Shown in pieces: positions 1 through 6,295 of a DNA stretch of 8,274 nt (position 1 is the stretch's first letter; every line of letters starts with the position of its first letter). The stretch lies in the NCBI GenBank assembly GCA_015655225.1, contig JAATFK010000399.1:1-8274 (forward strand), given 5' to 3'. This stretch comes from Solirubrobacterales bacterium (GTDB lineage: Bacteria; Actinomycetota; Thermoleophilia; Solirubrobacterales; Solirubrobacteraceae). Below the pieces are notes generated by a model. The model was not told the origin of the DNA, searched no databases, and saw only the letters and a program-made list of their open reading frames with translations. A program made the position numbers and the translations under genes.

Positions 1-802
1 GCGCCTCGACGTCGTCGCCGTCGGCGACCGCCCGCCGCAGGTAGCGCCCGCCGTACTCGAGCGCCTTCGCGGACCAGACGTCGGCGACCGGGTTGGCGCC
101 CTGGTAGGGCGGCCGGTCGTCCGGCGACGCGGGCCGCGGGCGGCTGTCGAACGGCCGCGAGAGGAACGACTCGGCCGCGTGGCAGACGACGTCCAGCCCG
201 GCGGAGGAGGTCACCTCGGGCGCGAGCGTCCGCGTCAGCTCGGGGTCGACGATCGCCTGCGCCGGCCGCAGGTAGCGGTGCGAGATGCCCGACTTCAGCT
301 TCAGCGACGGGATGTCGAGGACCGCGACCGTGGTCGCCTCCGAGCCCGTCCCGGAGGTCGTCGGGATCGCCAGGTGCGGCATCAGCGGCGACGGCGGCCG
401 ACGGCCGGCGCCGACCGGCGCGTTGACGTAGTCCATCACCGGCGCCGGGTGCGTCGCGACGAGGTTCGCGACCTTCGCGGTGTCCATCGCGGAGCCGCCG
501 CCGACCGAGACGAAGCCGTCGACGCCATGCTCGCGCGCGAAGTCGGCTGCGTCCTGGAGCGAGTCGAGCGTCGGCTCGACGCGGCTGCGGTCGTAGCACA
601 CGACCGCGATTCCCTCCGCCTCGATCAGCCGCTGGATCCGCTCCGGGTGCCCGAGCGCGGCGACGCCCGGGTCGGTCACGAGCAGCGCCCGGCGGACGCC
701 GAGCCGCTTCAGCTCCCAGCCCGCGTCGGCCGACGCGCCCGGTCCGAACTTGACCGGCGTCGCCTCGAGCGTGAACACCGTCTCATGACCGCCTGCGGCC
801 AT
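1..802 (-). CDS. Hydroxyacid-oxoacid transhydrogenase (iron-containing ADH family), C-terminus beyond window
   Basis: Reading the minus strand from the ATG at 802 gives 267 residues, open at the window edge. Visible motifs are the nucleotide-binding GGGSAMDTAK (residues 101-110), TTSGTGSEATT (148-158) and GLDVVCHAAES (202-212). The last supplies the first two metal ligands, Asp204 and His208; the remaining metal-site histidines would lie beyond the window. The stretch RPRPASPDDRPPYQGANP (221-238) is characteristic of the ADHFE1/HOT branch and separates it from ordinary alcohol dehydrogenases. Known family chemistry is transfer of hydride from 4-hydroxybutyrate to 2-oxoglutarate, giving succinate semialdehyde and D-2-hydroxyglutarate in the cytoplasm. 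The start is supported by an AGGAGGGG ribosome site about 9 nt upstream. About 60% of the usual 420-440 residues is present. The gene is divergent from an FAD-linked D-2-hydroxyacid dehydrogenase 53 bp away, which could re-oxidise the product. The family call is solid; the exact substrates are inferred. Confidence 0.88.
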   Translation of the reverse strand, partial: MAAGGHETVFTLEATPVKFGPGASADAGWELKRLGVRRALLVTDPGVAALGHPERIQRLIEAEGIAVVCYDRSRVEPTLDSLQDAADFAREHGVDGFVSVGGGSAMDTAKVANLVATHPAPVMDYVNAPVGAGRRPPSPLMPHLAIPTTSGTGSEATTVAVLDIPSLKLKSGISHRYLRPAQAIVDPELTRTLAPEVTSSAGLDVVCHAAESFLSRPFDSRPRPASPDDRPPYQGANPVADVWSAKALEYGGRYLRRAVADGDDVEA

Positions 803-839
803 CCCGCACTCCCCTCCTGGTCGCTCCCGATCGCACGGG

Positions 840-845
840 TAGCCT
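840..845 (+). promoter_or_regulatory. Candidate -10 element for the FAD-linked dehydrogenase
   Basis: TAGCCT fits TANNNT and ends 10 nt before ATG 856, predicting a leader of only a few bases. No convincing -35 is seen. The whole divergent gap (803-855) is 53 bp, so it must also hold the transhydrogenase promoter, for which I see no clear hexamers. Confidence 0.35.
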
Positions 846-855
846 GTCACACGCG

Positions 856-2220
856 ATGGAGCTCACTCAAGCGCTGCGAGAGGTCGTCGGGGCGACCCAC
901 GTCCTCGACGACCCGGAGCTGACCGCGCCCTACGAGCGCGACTGGACCGGCCGCTTCGGCGCCCGCGCCCGGCTCGTCGTGCGCCCGGCCGACACGGCAC
1001 AGGTCGCCGCCGTGATGCGCTGCTGCGCGGCGGCCGGGGCGCCCGTCGTCCCGCAGGGTGGGAACACCGGCCTGGTCGGGGCGAGCGTCCCGCGTGAGGG
1101 CGACGAGGTCGTGCTCTCGCTGCGGCGGCTGAGCGCGATCGGCGAGGTCGACCCCGCGCTCGGGCTCGTCGCGGCGGGCGCCGGCGCGACGCTCGGGGCC
1201 GTGCAGGCGGTCGCGCGAGCGGCGGGCCTCGACGCCGGCCTCGACTTCGCCGCGCGGGACTCGTGCACGATCGGCGGCGTCGTCGCCTGCGACGCCGGCG
1301 GCGCTCGCGCACTGCGCCACGGGACCGCGCGGGCGCACGTCGCCGGGCTGGAGGCCGTGCTCGCCGACGGGACCGTGATCTCCCGCATGAGCGGGCTCGC
1401 GAAGGACAACGCCGGCTACGACCTCCCGGCGCTGCTGGTCGGCTCCGAGGGCACGCTCGGGATCGTCACGCGCGTGCTGTGGAAGCTCGTGCCGCGGCTC
1501 GACAGACGGGTGACGGCGCTCGTCCCGCTCGCCTCGGTCGCCGACGCGACCGTGCTGCTGGCAGCACTGCGCGCGCATGCGCCGTCGCTGGAGAGCTGCG
1601 ACTTCTTCCTCGACGACGGACTGTCGCTCGTGCTCGCCTACCAGCGGCGCGCCTCGCCGTTGGAGCGCCGCGCGCCCGTCTACGTGGTGGCCGAGTGCGC
1701 CGGGCGCGACGACCCGACCGACGAGCTGGCGGAGGCGCTCGGGCAGGCAGGCGTCGAGGACGCGCTGATCGCCGACGACACCGCCAGCCGGGAGCGGCTG
1801 TGGGCGCTGCGCGAGGGGCACACCGAGGCGATCGGGGCGGCCGGCGTGCCGCACAAGCTCGACGTCGGCGTGCCGCTGGCGGCGCTCGCGGGGTTCCTGG
1901 AGGAGATCCCACGCGCGCTCGCGAGCGCGGTGCCGGACGTGCCCGACGCGCGAGCGTTCCTGTTCGGCCACCTCGGCGACGGCAACGTGCACGTGAACCT
2001 GCTCGGCCCGGCGATCGAAGACGAGCGCGCCGACGACGCGGTGCTGGAGCTGGTGCTCTCCTGCGGCGGGACGATCAGCGCCGAGCACGGCGTCGGCGTC
2101 GCGAAGGCCCGCTGGCTCGCGCGGGCGCGGGGCGCCGGCGAGGTCGCGGCGATGCGGGCGCTGAAGCAGGCGCTCGACCCGGCGGGCCTCCTGAACCCGG
2201 GAGCGGTCCTCCCCGCCTGA
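856..2220 (+). CDS. FAD-linked D-2-hydroxyacid dehydrogenase, D-2-hydroxyglutarate dehydrogenase-like
   Basis: This 454-residue protein has the two-domain layout of the GlcD/D2HGDH/D-lactate dehydrogenase flavoproteins. The N-terminal FAD-binding type 4 domain (about 38-215) has the pyrophosphate loop PQGGNTGLVGAS (66-77), CTIGGVVACDAGG (137-149), KDNAGYDL (183-190) and GSEGTLGIV (196-204). The C-terminal FAD-oxidase domain has the metal/substrate site GHLGDGNVH (371-379; His372, His379), the catalytic-type SAEHG (408-412; Glu410, His411) and the terminal NPG (447-449). Arg319 (in LREG) and Lys334 (in HKLD) fit the substrate-carboxylate positions of D2HGDH. The expected reaction is oxidation of a D-2-hydroxyacid to the 2-oxoacid, with electrons passed to an acceptor such as ETF. 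Divergence from a D-2-hydroxyglutarate-forming transhydrogenase favours D-2-hydroxyglutarate as substrate, but glycolate or D-lactate cannot be excluded. There is no clear ribosome site before ATG 856. A TAGCCT hexamer at 840-845 suggests a very short leader. Confidence 0.85.
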   Translation: MELTQALREVVGATHVLDDPELTAPYERDWTGRFGARARLVVRPADTAQVAAVMRCCAAAGAPVVPQGGNTGLVGASVPREGDEVVLSLRRLSAIGEVDPALGLVAAGAGATLGAVQAVARAAGLDAGLDFAARDSCTIGGVVACDAGGARALRHGTARAHVAGLEAVLADGTVISRMSGLAKDNAGYDLPALLVGSEGTLGIVTRVLWKLVPRLDRRVTALVPLASVADATVLLAALRAHAPSLESCDFFLDDGLSLVLAYQRRASPLERRAPVYVVAECAGRDDPTDELAEALGQAGVEDALIADDTASRERLWALREGHTEAIGAAGVPHKLDVGVPLAALAGFLEEIPRALASAVPDVPDARAFLFGHLGDGNVHVNLLGPAIEDERADDAVLELVLSCGGTISAEHGVGVAKARWLARARGAGEVAAMRALKQALDPAGLLNPGAVLPA

Positions 2221-2226
2221 TCTGGA

Positions 2227-2232
2227 TATACT
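2227..2232 (+). promoter_or_regulatory. -10 element of the tRNA-Gly gene
   Basis: TATACT is a near-consensus -10 that ends 10 nt before the mature tRNA 5' end at 2243. The matching -35 would fall inside the last codons of the upstream dehydrogenase gene and is not recognisable. Confidence 0.6.
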
Positions 2233-2242
2233 CCGCCACCGC

Positions 2243-2316
2243 GCGGATGTAGCTCAGTTGGCTAGAGCGTCTGCTTGCCATGCAGAAGGTCGAGGGTTCG
2301 AGTCCCTTCATCCGCT
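2243..2316 (+). tRNA. tRNA-Gly(GCC)
   Basis: The full cloverleaf can be folded by hand. The acceptor stem GCGGATG (2243-2249) pairs perfectly with CATCCGC (2309-2315). The D arm uses GCTC/GAGC (2252-2255 with 2265-2268). The anticodon stem TCTGC/GCAGA (2270-2274 with 2282-2286) closes the loop TTGCCAT, placing anticodon GCC at 2277-2279. The T arm is GAGGG/CCCTT with loop TTCGAGT (2297-2303). The discriminator is U at 2316, as usual for tRNA-Gly, and CCA is not encoded. The gene has its own TATACT promoter element and a terminator directly downstream, so it is probably a stand-alone unit. Confidence 0.95.
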
Positions 2317-2322
2317 TGTGAC

Positions 2323-2348
2323 GAAAGCCCCGCTCTGGCGGGGCTTTC
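2323..2348 (+). terminator. Hairpin terminator after tRNA-Gly
   Basis: The arms GAAAGCCCCGC (2323-2333) and GCGGGGCTTTC (2338-2348) pair perfectly over 11 bp around the loop TCTG. The A-rich left base and T-rich right base are typical of an intrinsic terminator, although there is no long U tract after the stem. It ends 7 nt before the next start codon. Confidence 0.8.
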
Positions 2349-2355
2349 TGCGTCT

Positions 2356-3534
2356 ATGGACCCGACTGACGTTGTGATCATCGGCGCCGGTGCCGCCGGC
2401 TTGATGTGTGCCCTGACCGCCGCCGCGCGCGGTCGCCGGGTGCTGCTCGTCGACAGCTCCAACAAGGCGGGCAAGAAGATCCTCATGTCCGGTGGCGGGC
2501 GCTGCAACTTCACCAACATGTACGCGGAGCCGGCGAACTTCGCCTCGCGGAACCCGAACTTCTGCAAGTCGGCCCTGGCCCGCTATACGCCGTGGGACTT
2601 CATCGCCATGGTCAGCGCACACGGCGTCCCCTACCACGAGAAGAAGCTCGGCCAGCTGTTCTGCGACACCACGTCCAAGGACATCCTCAACATGCTCCTG
2701 GAGGAGTGCCGGCAGGCCGGCGTCGACCTGCGCCTCAACACCTCGGTGCGGCAGATCGAGAAGACCGAGGCCGGCTACGCGCTGAGCGCCGACGTCGGGA
2801 ACGTCACCGCGCAATCGCTGGTGGTCGCGACCGGCGGCCTGTCGATTCCGACGCTGGGCGCCACCGGCTTCGGCTACGAGATCGCGCGCCAGTTCGGCCA
2901 CGACGTGCTGCCCACCCGCGCCGGCCTGGTGCCGTTCACGCTCTCCGGCCAGCTGAAGGAGCTATGCGCCGAGCTGTCCGGCACCTCCGTGGACTGCGTG
3001 GCCAGCTGCAACGGCGAGAGCTTCCGCGAGAACCTGCTGTTCACCCACCGCGGCCTCAGCGGCCCGGCGATCCTGCAGATCTCCTCGTTCTGGCATCCCG
3101 GCGACGCCGTGACGATCGACCTGCTGCCCGACCACGACGCGCTGGAGTGGCTGCAGGGCCAGCAGCTCGCGCGCCCGAACAGCGAGCTGAGGACCGTGCT
3201 GGGCGAGGTCTTCACGAAGAAGATGGCGAGCCAGCTGGCCGATCACTGGTTCACGTCGAAGCCGATGAAGCAGCACACCGCGGCCGAGCTGCGCGTGATC
3301 GCCGACACGCTCGGCGCCTGGCAGGTGGTCCCGGCCGGGACCGAGGGCTACCGCACCGCCGAGGTCACCCTGGGCGGCGTCGACACCCGCGACGTGTCGT
3401 CCAAGACGATGGAGTCGCTGAAGAGCCCAGGCCTCTACTTCATCGGCGAGGTCCTCGACGTCACCGGCCACCTCGGCGGCTTCAACTTCCAGTGGGCCTG
3501 GGCGTCGGGGCATGCGGCGGCGCAGGTCGTGTGA
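2356..3534 (+). CDS. BaiN/YhiN (HI0933-like) family FAD-dependent oxidoreductase
   Basis: This 392-residue protein has the usual size and complete motif set of the HI0933-like flavoproteins. These are an N-terminal Rossmann FAD site VVIIGAGAAGL (6-16), GKKILMSGGGRCNFTN (39-54), GGLSIPTLGATGFGY (160-174), FTHRGLSGPAIL (229-240) and the C-terminal signature GLYFIGEVLDVTGHLGGFN (359-377). Members bind FAD non-covalently in the cytoplasm. Except for the bile-acid enzyme BaiN, their substrates are mostly unknown, so no reaction is assigned. ATG 2356 gives the normal N-terminus; an ATG at 2275 in the same frame lies inside the tRNA and is rejected. No ribosome site precedes the start, and a terminator hairpin ends 7 nt upstream, so its promoter is unclear. 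It has 15 Lys to about 18 Arg, against 5 to about 36 in the upstream dehydrogenase, suggesting a different origin. Its 3' end overlaps the convergent TetR gene by 53 bp. Confidence 0.88.
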   Translation: MDPTDVVIIGAGAAGLMCALTAAARGRRVLLVDSSNKAGKKILMSGGGRCNFTNMYAEPANFASRNPNFCKSALARYTPWDFIAMVSAHGVPYHEKKLGQLFCDTTSKDILNMLLEECRQAGVDLRLNTSVRQIEKTEAGYALSADVGNVTAQSLVVATGGLSIPTLGATGFGYEIARQFGHDVLPTRAGLVPFTLSGQLKELCAELSGTSVDCVASCNGESFRENLLFTHRGLSGPAILQISSFWHPGDAVTIDLLPDHDALEWLQGQQLARPNSELRTVLGEVFTKKMASQLADHWFTSKPMKQHTAAELRVIADTLGAWQVVPAGTEGYRTAEVTLGGVDTRDVSSKTMESLKSPGLYFIGEVLDVTGHLGGFNFQWAWASGHAAAQVV

Positions 3535-4198
3535 GGGTGGCGGCGCCGGCGAGGATGAGGTCGACGCCCGCCGCGAACTGTCGGCGGTCGTCGTGATCCG
3601 CAAGCTGTCGCGCCATCGCCCGCACGAACGGGAGCTGGTCGCGCCGGGCGCGTGAGGTCCAGTCGTCGGCAACTGTCTTGAGCAACCCGGAGCGACCGAC
3701 GGCGAGCGGGACGCGCGCGCTGGCCGCGTGTTGGCCGGCCGCCCCCAGGATGTGATGCACGAGCGCCGAAGCGACGTCGAACTGGTGGTCCTCCGGGACG
3801 CCCGCGACCGCCAACCGTTCACCGACCGCTTCGACGACGAGCAGGACGGCCGCCTGCCAAGGCGCGCGCGCGAGCTGCGAGCCGAGCCACCGGTGGGCGT
3901 CGATGAGGTCGAACGCCTCCAGCATCAGCGTCCGCACGTCCGCGTCTGGCGTCGCCGTCGCCACGATGGCGGCCACAAGCTCCGCCGCCGCGGCCTCGAG
4001 CAGCTCGTCCTTGGACGCCACATGGTGGTAGATCGCCCCGGCGCCGGTCGACAGGCGCTTGGCTAGCGACCGGAACGTCAGCGCGTCCTCGCCCTCCGCA
4101 TCGAGGATCTCGATCGCGGCCCGGACGATGCCCGACGCCGACAACGCCTCTCGACGGCGACCCGGATGCCGCTCGCCCTCGCTCTCCGTCTCGCGCAT
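3482..4198 (-). CDS. TetR/AcrR family transcriptional repressor
   Basis: The protein has 238 residues. An N-terminal TetR DNA-binding domain spans roughly 18-70, with the helix-turn-helix at about 40-62 (LTFRSLAKRLSTGAGAIYHH) followed by the usual SKDELLEAA. The rest is an alpha-helical ligand/dimer domain with no recognisable ligand signature, and the Pro-rich tail (about 224-238) is probably disordered. It is expected to bind operator DNA as a dimer and release it on binding a small molecule. It is divergent from an SGNH hydrolase. The 77-bp gap holds two copies of TGGAAC-N3-GTTCCA that would control the hydrolase and probably the repressor itself. ATG 4198 has no ribosome site; a CAAGCT hexamer ending 6 nt upstream suggests a leaderless message. 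The Pro-rich 3' end overlaps the convergent flavoprotein gene by 53 bp. Confidence 0.88.
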   Translation of the reverse strand: MRETESEGERHPGRRREALSASGIVRAAIEILDAEGEDALTFRSLAKRLSTGAGAIYHHVASKDELLEAAAAELVAAIVATATPDADVRTLMLEAFDLIDAHRWLGSQLARAPWQAAVLLVVEAVGERLAVAGVPEDHQFDVASALVHHILGAAGQHAASARVPLAVGRSGLLKTVADDWTSRARRDQLPFVRAMARQLADHDDRRQFAAGVDLILAGAATLTRPAPPHAPTPRPTGS

Positions 4199-4207
4199 AC
4201 ACGCAGC

Positions 4208-4236
4208 TTGACATATGTGGAACCTTGTTCCAAACT
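4208..4236 (+). promoter_or_regulatory. Promoter of the SGNH hydrolase gene
   Basis: A perfect -35 TTGACA (4208-4213) is followed, after a 17-nt spacer, by the weaker -10 CAAACT (4231-4236). Transcription would start near 4243, giving a leader of about 33 nt that includes the GAGGAGA ribosome site. The spacer is almost filled by the first operator. Confidence 0.55.
4218..4232. promoter_or_regulatory. TetR operator, copy 1
   Basis: TGGAAC-CTT-GTTCCA is a perfect inverted repeat with 6-bp arms and a 3-bp centre. It lies between the -35 and -10 of the hydrolase promoter and about 20-34 bp upstream of the TetR start codon. Binding here would block both directions. The divergent TetR gene is the obvious ligand for it. 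Confidence 0.8.
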
Positions 4237-4241
4237 CACTA

Positions 4242-4256
4242 TGGAACGACGTTCCA
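4242..4256. promoter_or_regulatory. TetR operator, copy 2
   Basis: TGGAAC-GAC-GTTCCA has the same arms as copy 1, with its centre 24 bp away. It covers the predicted transcription start of the hydrolase. Identical arms with different centres suggest the arms are what the repressor reads. Confidence 0.8.
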
Positions 4257-4275
4257 AGATGCGAGGAGACGCTGG

Positions 4276-5457
4276 ATGACGCGCACCGCTGAAACCGCCG
4301 GCGGCCACTGGGCCCGGTCGTGGGCTGCCGCGCCTCAGAGGGCCGACCAGGAGTTCCCCGAGGTCGCGGACGCGACCCTGCGCCAAGCGGTCCGCATCAG
4401 CTGCGGGGGCAGCCGGGTCCGGATCCGGCTGACGAACGAGTGCGGCGCGACCGGGGTGACGATCGGAGCCGCCCGTGTCGGCGTCGCGGGCCCCGATGGG
4501 ACGGTCCTGCCGGGCAGCGACCGAGCCCTCACCTTCGCCGGCACCCCATCGACCTTCGTCCCGGCGGGAGCCCCCGCGATCTCGGATCCGGTGGATCTCG
4601 TCGTTCCCCCGCTGGCCACCCTGGTCATCGGTGTCTACCTGCCGGGCCGCGTGACCGACGTCACGGGGCACAACTTCGTCGCCGGTCCCGGCTGGATCGT
4701 CCCCGGCGACCAGACGGCGGCCGCCGGCCTCCCGTCCGGCGCCGAAGCGCTGGGGAGCCGGGCGCTGCTCTCGGGCGTCGAGACGCTCGTCCCCGAATCC
4801 GCCCCGGGCATCGTCGCGATCGGCAGCTCCACCACCGACGGCGGCGGCGCGACGAACGCGGCCGGCGGCGGCTGGCCGGAGCAGCTCGCCGCCCGCTTCG
4901 CCAGCGCCTCGAACCGTCCGGTGGCCGTCGCCAACCAGGGCATCAGCGGCAACCGTCTCCTCAACGACGGCTTCGGTGCGTCGATGCTCGCGCGGCTCGA
5001 CCGCGACGTGCTCGCCTTGCCCGGCGTGACGCACCTTGTCGTGTTCGGAGGCATGAACGACATCACCTACTCGATCGCGCCCAGCCCCGACGACCTGGAG
5101 TTCGCCGGGATGATGGCGACCGATGCGCCGATCGGCACGGCGGATCTGACCGCCGCGTATCGGCAGATCGTCGAACGAGCGCACGCACGCGGCCTGGCGG
5201 TGTTCGGCGCCACGCTCACGCCGATCGGCGGCTCGGACGCGGGCACGTCGCACGGCGAAGCAGCCCGCCAGCACGTCAACGACTGGATCCGCCGCAGCGG
5301 AGCGTTCGACGCCGTCCTCGACTTCGACGCCGTGTGGCGCGACCCCGAGGATCCCGCCCGCCTTGCGGCCGGCTTCGACCTTGGCGACCACATGCACGGC
5401 AACGACGCCGGCTACCGAGCGCTCGCGGACTCGATCGACCTCGGACTGTTCGACTGA
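4276..5457 (+). CDS. SGNH/GDSL-type hydrolase (esterase/lipase superfamily), TetR-controlled
   Basis: The protein has 393 residues. An N-terminal beta-rich domain (about 10-150) begins with the family-typical WARSWAAAPQ (12-21). The SGNH hydrolase domain (about 175-393) has block I IGSSTTDG (182-189) with nucleophile Ser185, block II GISGN (222-226; Gly225), block III GGMND (258-262; Asn261) and block V DHMHGNDAGY (371-380; Asp371, His374). The canonical GDS Asp is Ser184. The expected activity is hydrolysis of an ester or acetyl ester; the substrate is unknown. There is no signal peptide or membrane segment from this start, unlike many secreted actinobacterial relatives, so a cytoplasmic role is likely. 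ATG 4276 is chosen because GAGGAGA (4263-4269) lies 7 nt upstream. The in-frame TTG at 4225 falls inside an operator and ahead of the likely transcription start. The hydrolase is divergent from a TetR repressor and followed after 19 nt by a PEP-mutase-family gene. Confidence 0.85.
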   Translation: MTRTAETAGGHWARSWAAAPQRADQEFPEVADATLRQAVRISCGGSRVRIRLTNECGATGVTIGAARVGVAGPDGTVLPGSDRALTFAGTPSTFVPAGAPAISDPVDLVVPPLATLVIGVYLPGRVTDVTGHNFVAGPGWIVPGDQTAAAGLPSGAEALGSRALLSGVETLVPESAPGIVAIGSSTTDGGGATNAAGGGWPEQLAARFASASNRPVAVANQGISGNRLLNDGFGASMLARLDRDVLALPGVTHLVVFGGMNDITYSIAPSPDDLEFAGMMATDAPIGTADLTAAYRQIVERAHARGLAVFGATLTPIGGSDAGTSHGEAARQHVNDWIRRSGAFDAVLDFDAVWRDPEDPARLAAGFDLGDHMHGNDAGYRALADSIDLGLFD

Positions 5458-5464
5458 CGCTCTG

Positions 5465-5470
5465 TAGGCT
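5465..5470 (+). promoter_or_regulatory. Candidate -10 element for the PEP-mutase-family gene
   Basis: TAGGCT ends 6 nt before the GTG start at 5477, and no ribosome site is present. This is the layout of a leaderless message. The gene could also be read through from the hydrolase gene ending 19 nt upstream. Confidence 0.4.
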
Positions 5471-5476
5471 CACCTC

Positions 5477-6291
5477 GTGAGCGATCAGAGCGACCTGGCG
5501 GAGCGGTTCCTGGCGTTGCATCGGCCCGGTGCGCCGCTGCTGATCCCGAATCCCTGGGATGTCGGGTCGGCGAAGCTGCTCGCCTCTCTCGGCTTCGAGG
5601 CGCTGGCGACGACGAGCAGCGGGTACGCGGCGACCCTCGGCCGTCTCGACGGCGCCGTCACCCGCGACGAGGCCCTCGCCCACGCCGCTGAGCTCGTCGC
5701 CGCGACTCCGCTGCCGGTCTCGGCGGACCTCGAGAACGGCTTCGGCGACTCGCCCGACGCGGTGGCCGAGACCGTTCGGCTTGCCCGGGAGGCTGGGCTC
5801 GCCGGCTGCTCGATCGAGGACTTCAGCGGCGACGACGACGCCCCGATCTACGACCGCGACCGCGCGGCCGAGCGCGTCGCCGCCGCCGTCGAGGCCGCCC
5901 ACGCCGGCCCGGTGCGGCTCGTCCTCACCGCGCGCGCCGAGAACCACATCCATGGGATCGACGATCTCGCCGACACGATCGCCCGGCTGCAGGCCTACCA
6001 GGCGGCCGGTGCCGACGTGCTCTACGCCCCCGGCTCACGTCGATCGAGAAGATCCGCGCGGTCGTGACCGCGGTCGACCTTCCCGTCAACGTCCTGATGC
6101 GCCCGGGCGTCCCTCCCGTCTCCGAGCTGGCGGCCGCCGGCGTCGCCCGCGTCTCCGTCGGCGGCGCCTTCGCCTTCGCCGCCCTCGGCGCCGTCGTGGA
6201 GGCGGCGCGTGAGCTGCGTGAGGACGGCACGGCCGGGTTCTCGGAGCTGGCGGCGATCGGCGCGAAGGCCGTGCGCACCGCGTTCGCCTGA
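5477..6291 (+). pseudogene. Isocitrate lyase/PEP mutase family protein, frameshifted
   Basis: Two consecutive frames together encode one protein of about 271 residues, the normal size for PEP-mutase/isocitrate-lyase-like enzymes. The first part (5477-6034, GTG start) has IPNPWDVGSAKLLASLGF (23-40), the Mg-site-like SADLENGFG (82-90; Asp84, Glu86), SIEDF (112-116) and TARAEN (151-156). After ADVLYAPG (residue 186) homology leaves this frame, which runs on to an unrelated stop at 6065-6067. It resumes one frame over as LTSIEKIRAVVTAVDLPVNVLMRPG and continues to TGA at 6289-6291. Adding one C at GGC|TCA near 6034 restores the reading frame. This superfamily cleaves or forms C-C or C-P bonds on 2-oxoacid-like substrates; the specific reaction is unknown. 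Either a recent inactivating deletion or an assembly error explains it. The ATG at 6064 is not a separate gene. Confidence 0.85.
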
Positions 6292-6295
6292 ACGG

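Noticed and set aside
179..922. Plus-strand open frame opposite the transhydrogenase
   Set aside because: It has no motifs and would run into the dehydrogenase start; the minus strand carries clear iron-ADH motifs.
847..2088. 413-codon open frame on the minus strand opposite the FAD-linked dehydrogenase
   Set aside because: It is Arg/Ala/Gly-rich with no recognisable motif and mirrors a well-supported gene; long antisense open frames are expected at this GC content.
2243..2316. tRNA-Ala from its first impression (GGATGTAGCTCAGTTGG)
   Set aside because: Folding puts GCC at the anticodon, and the discriminator is U, so it is tRNA-Gly.
2275..2355. Upstream ATG for the flavoprotein at 2275
   Set aside because: It lies in the anticodon arm of tRNA-Gly, and the extra residues are tRNA and terminator sequence.
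2292..3600. Integration (att) repeat of the tRNA 3' end downstream of the flavoprotein
   Set aside because: I searched by eye for a second copy of the T-arm/acceptor sequence around and after 3534 and found none; no integrase is present.
4225..4275. TTG start at 4225 for the hydrolase
   Set aside because: It falls inside operator copy 1, ahead of the likely transcription start; ATG 4276 has a good ribosome site.
4078..5397. 439-codon open frame on the minus strand opposite the SGNH hydrolase
   Set aside because: Low-complexity composition and no family motif; it also runs through the TetR/hydrolase operator region.
6064..6291. Separate 75-codon gene
   Set aside because: Its sequence is the C-terminal part of the PEP-mutase-family protein, displaced by a frameshift.
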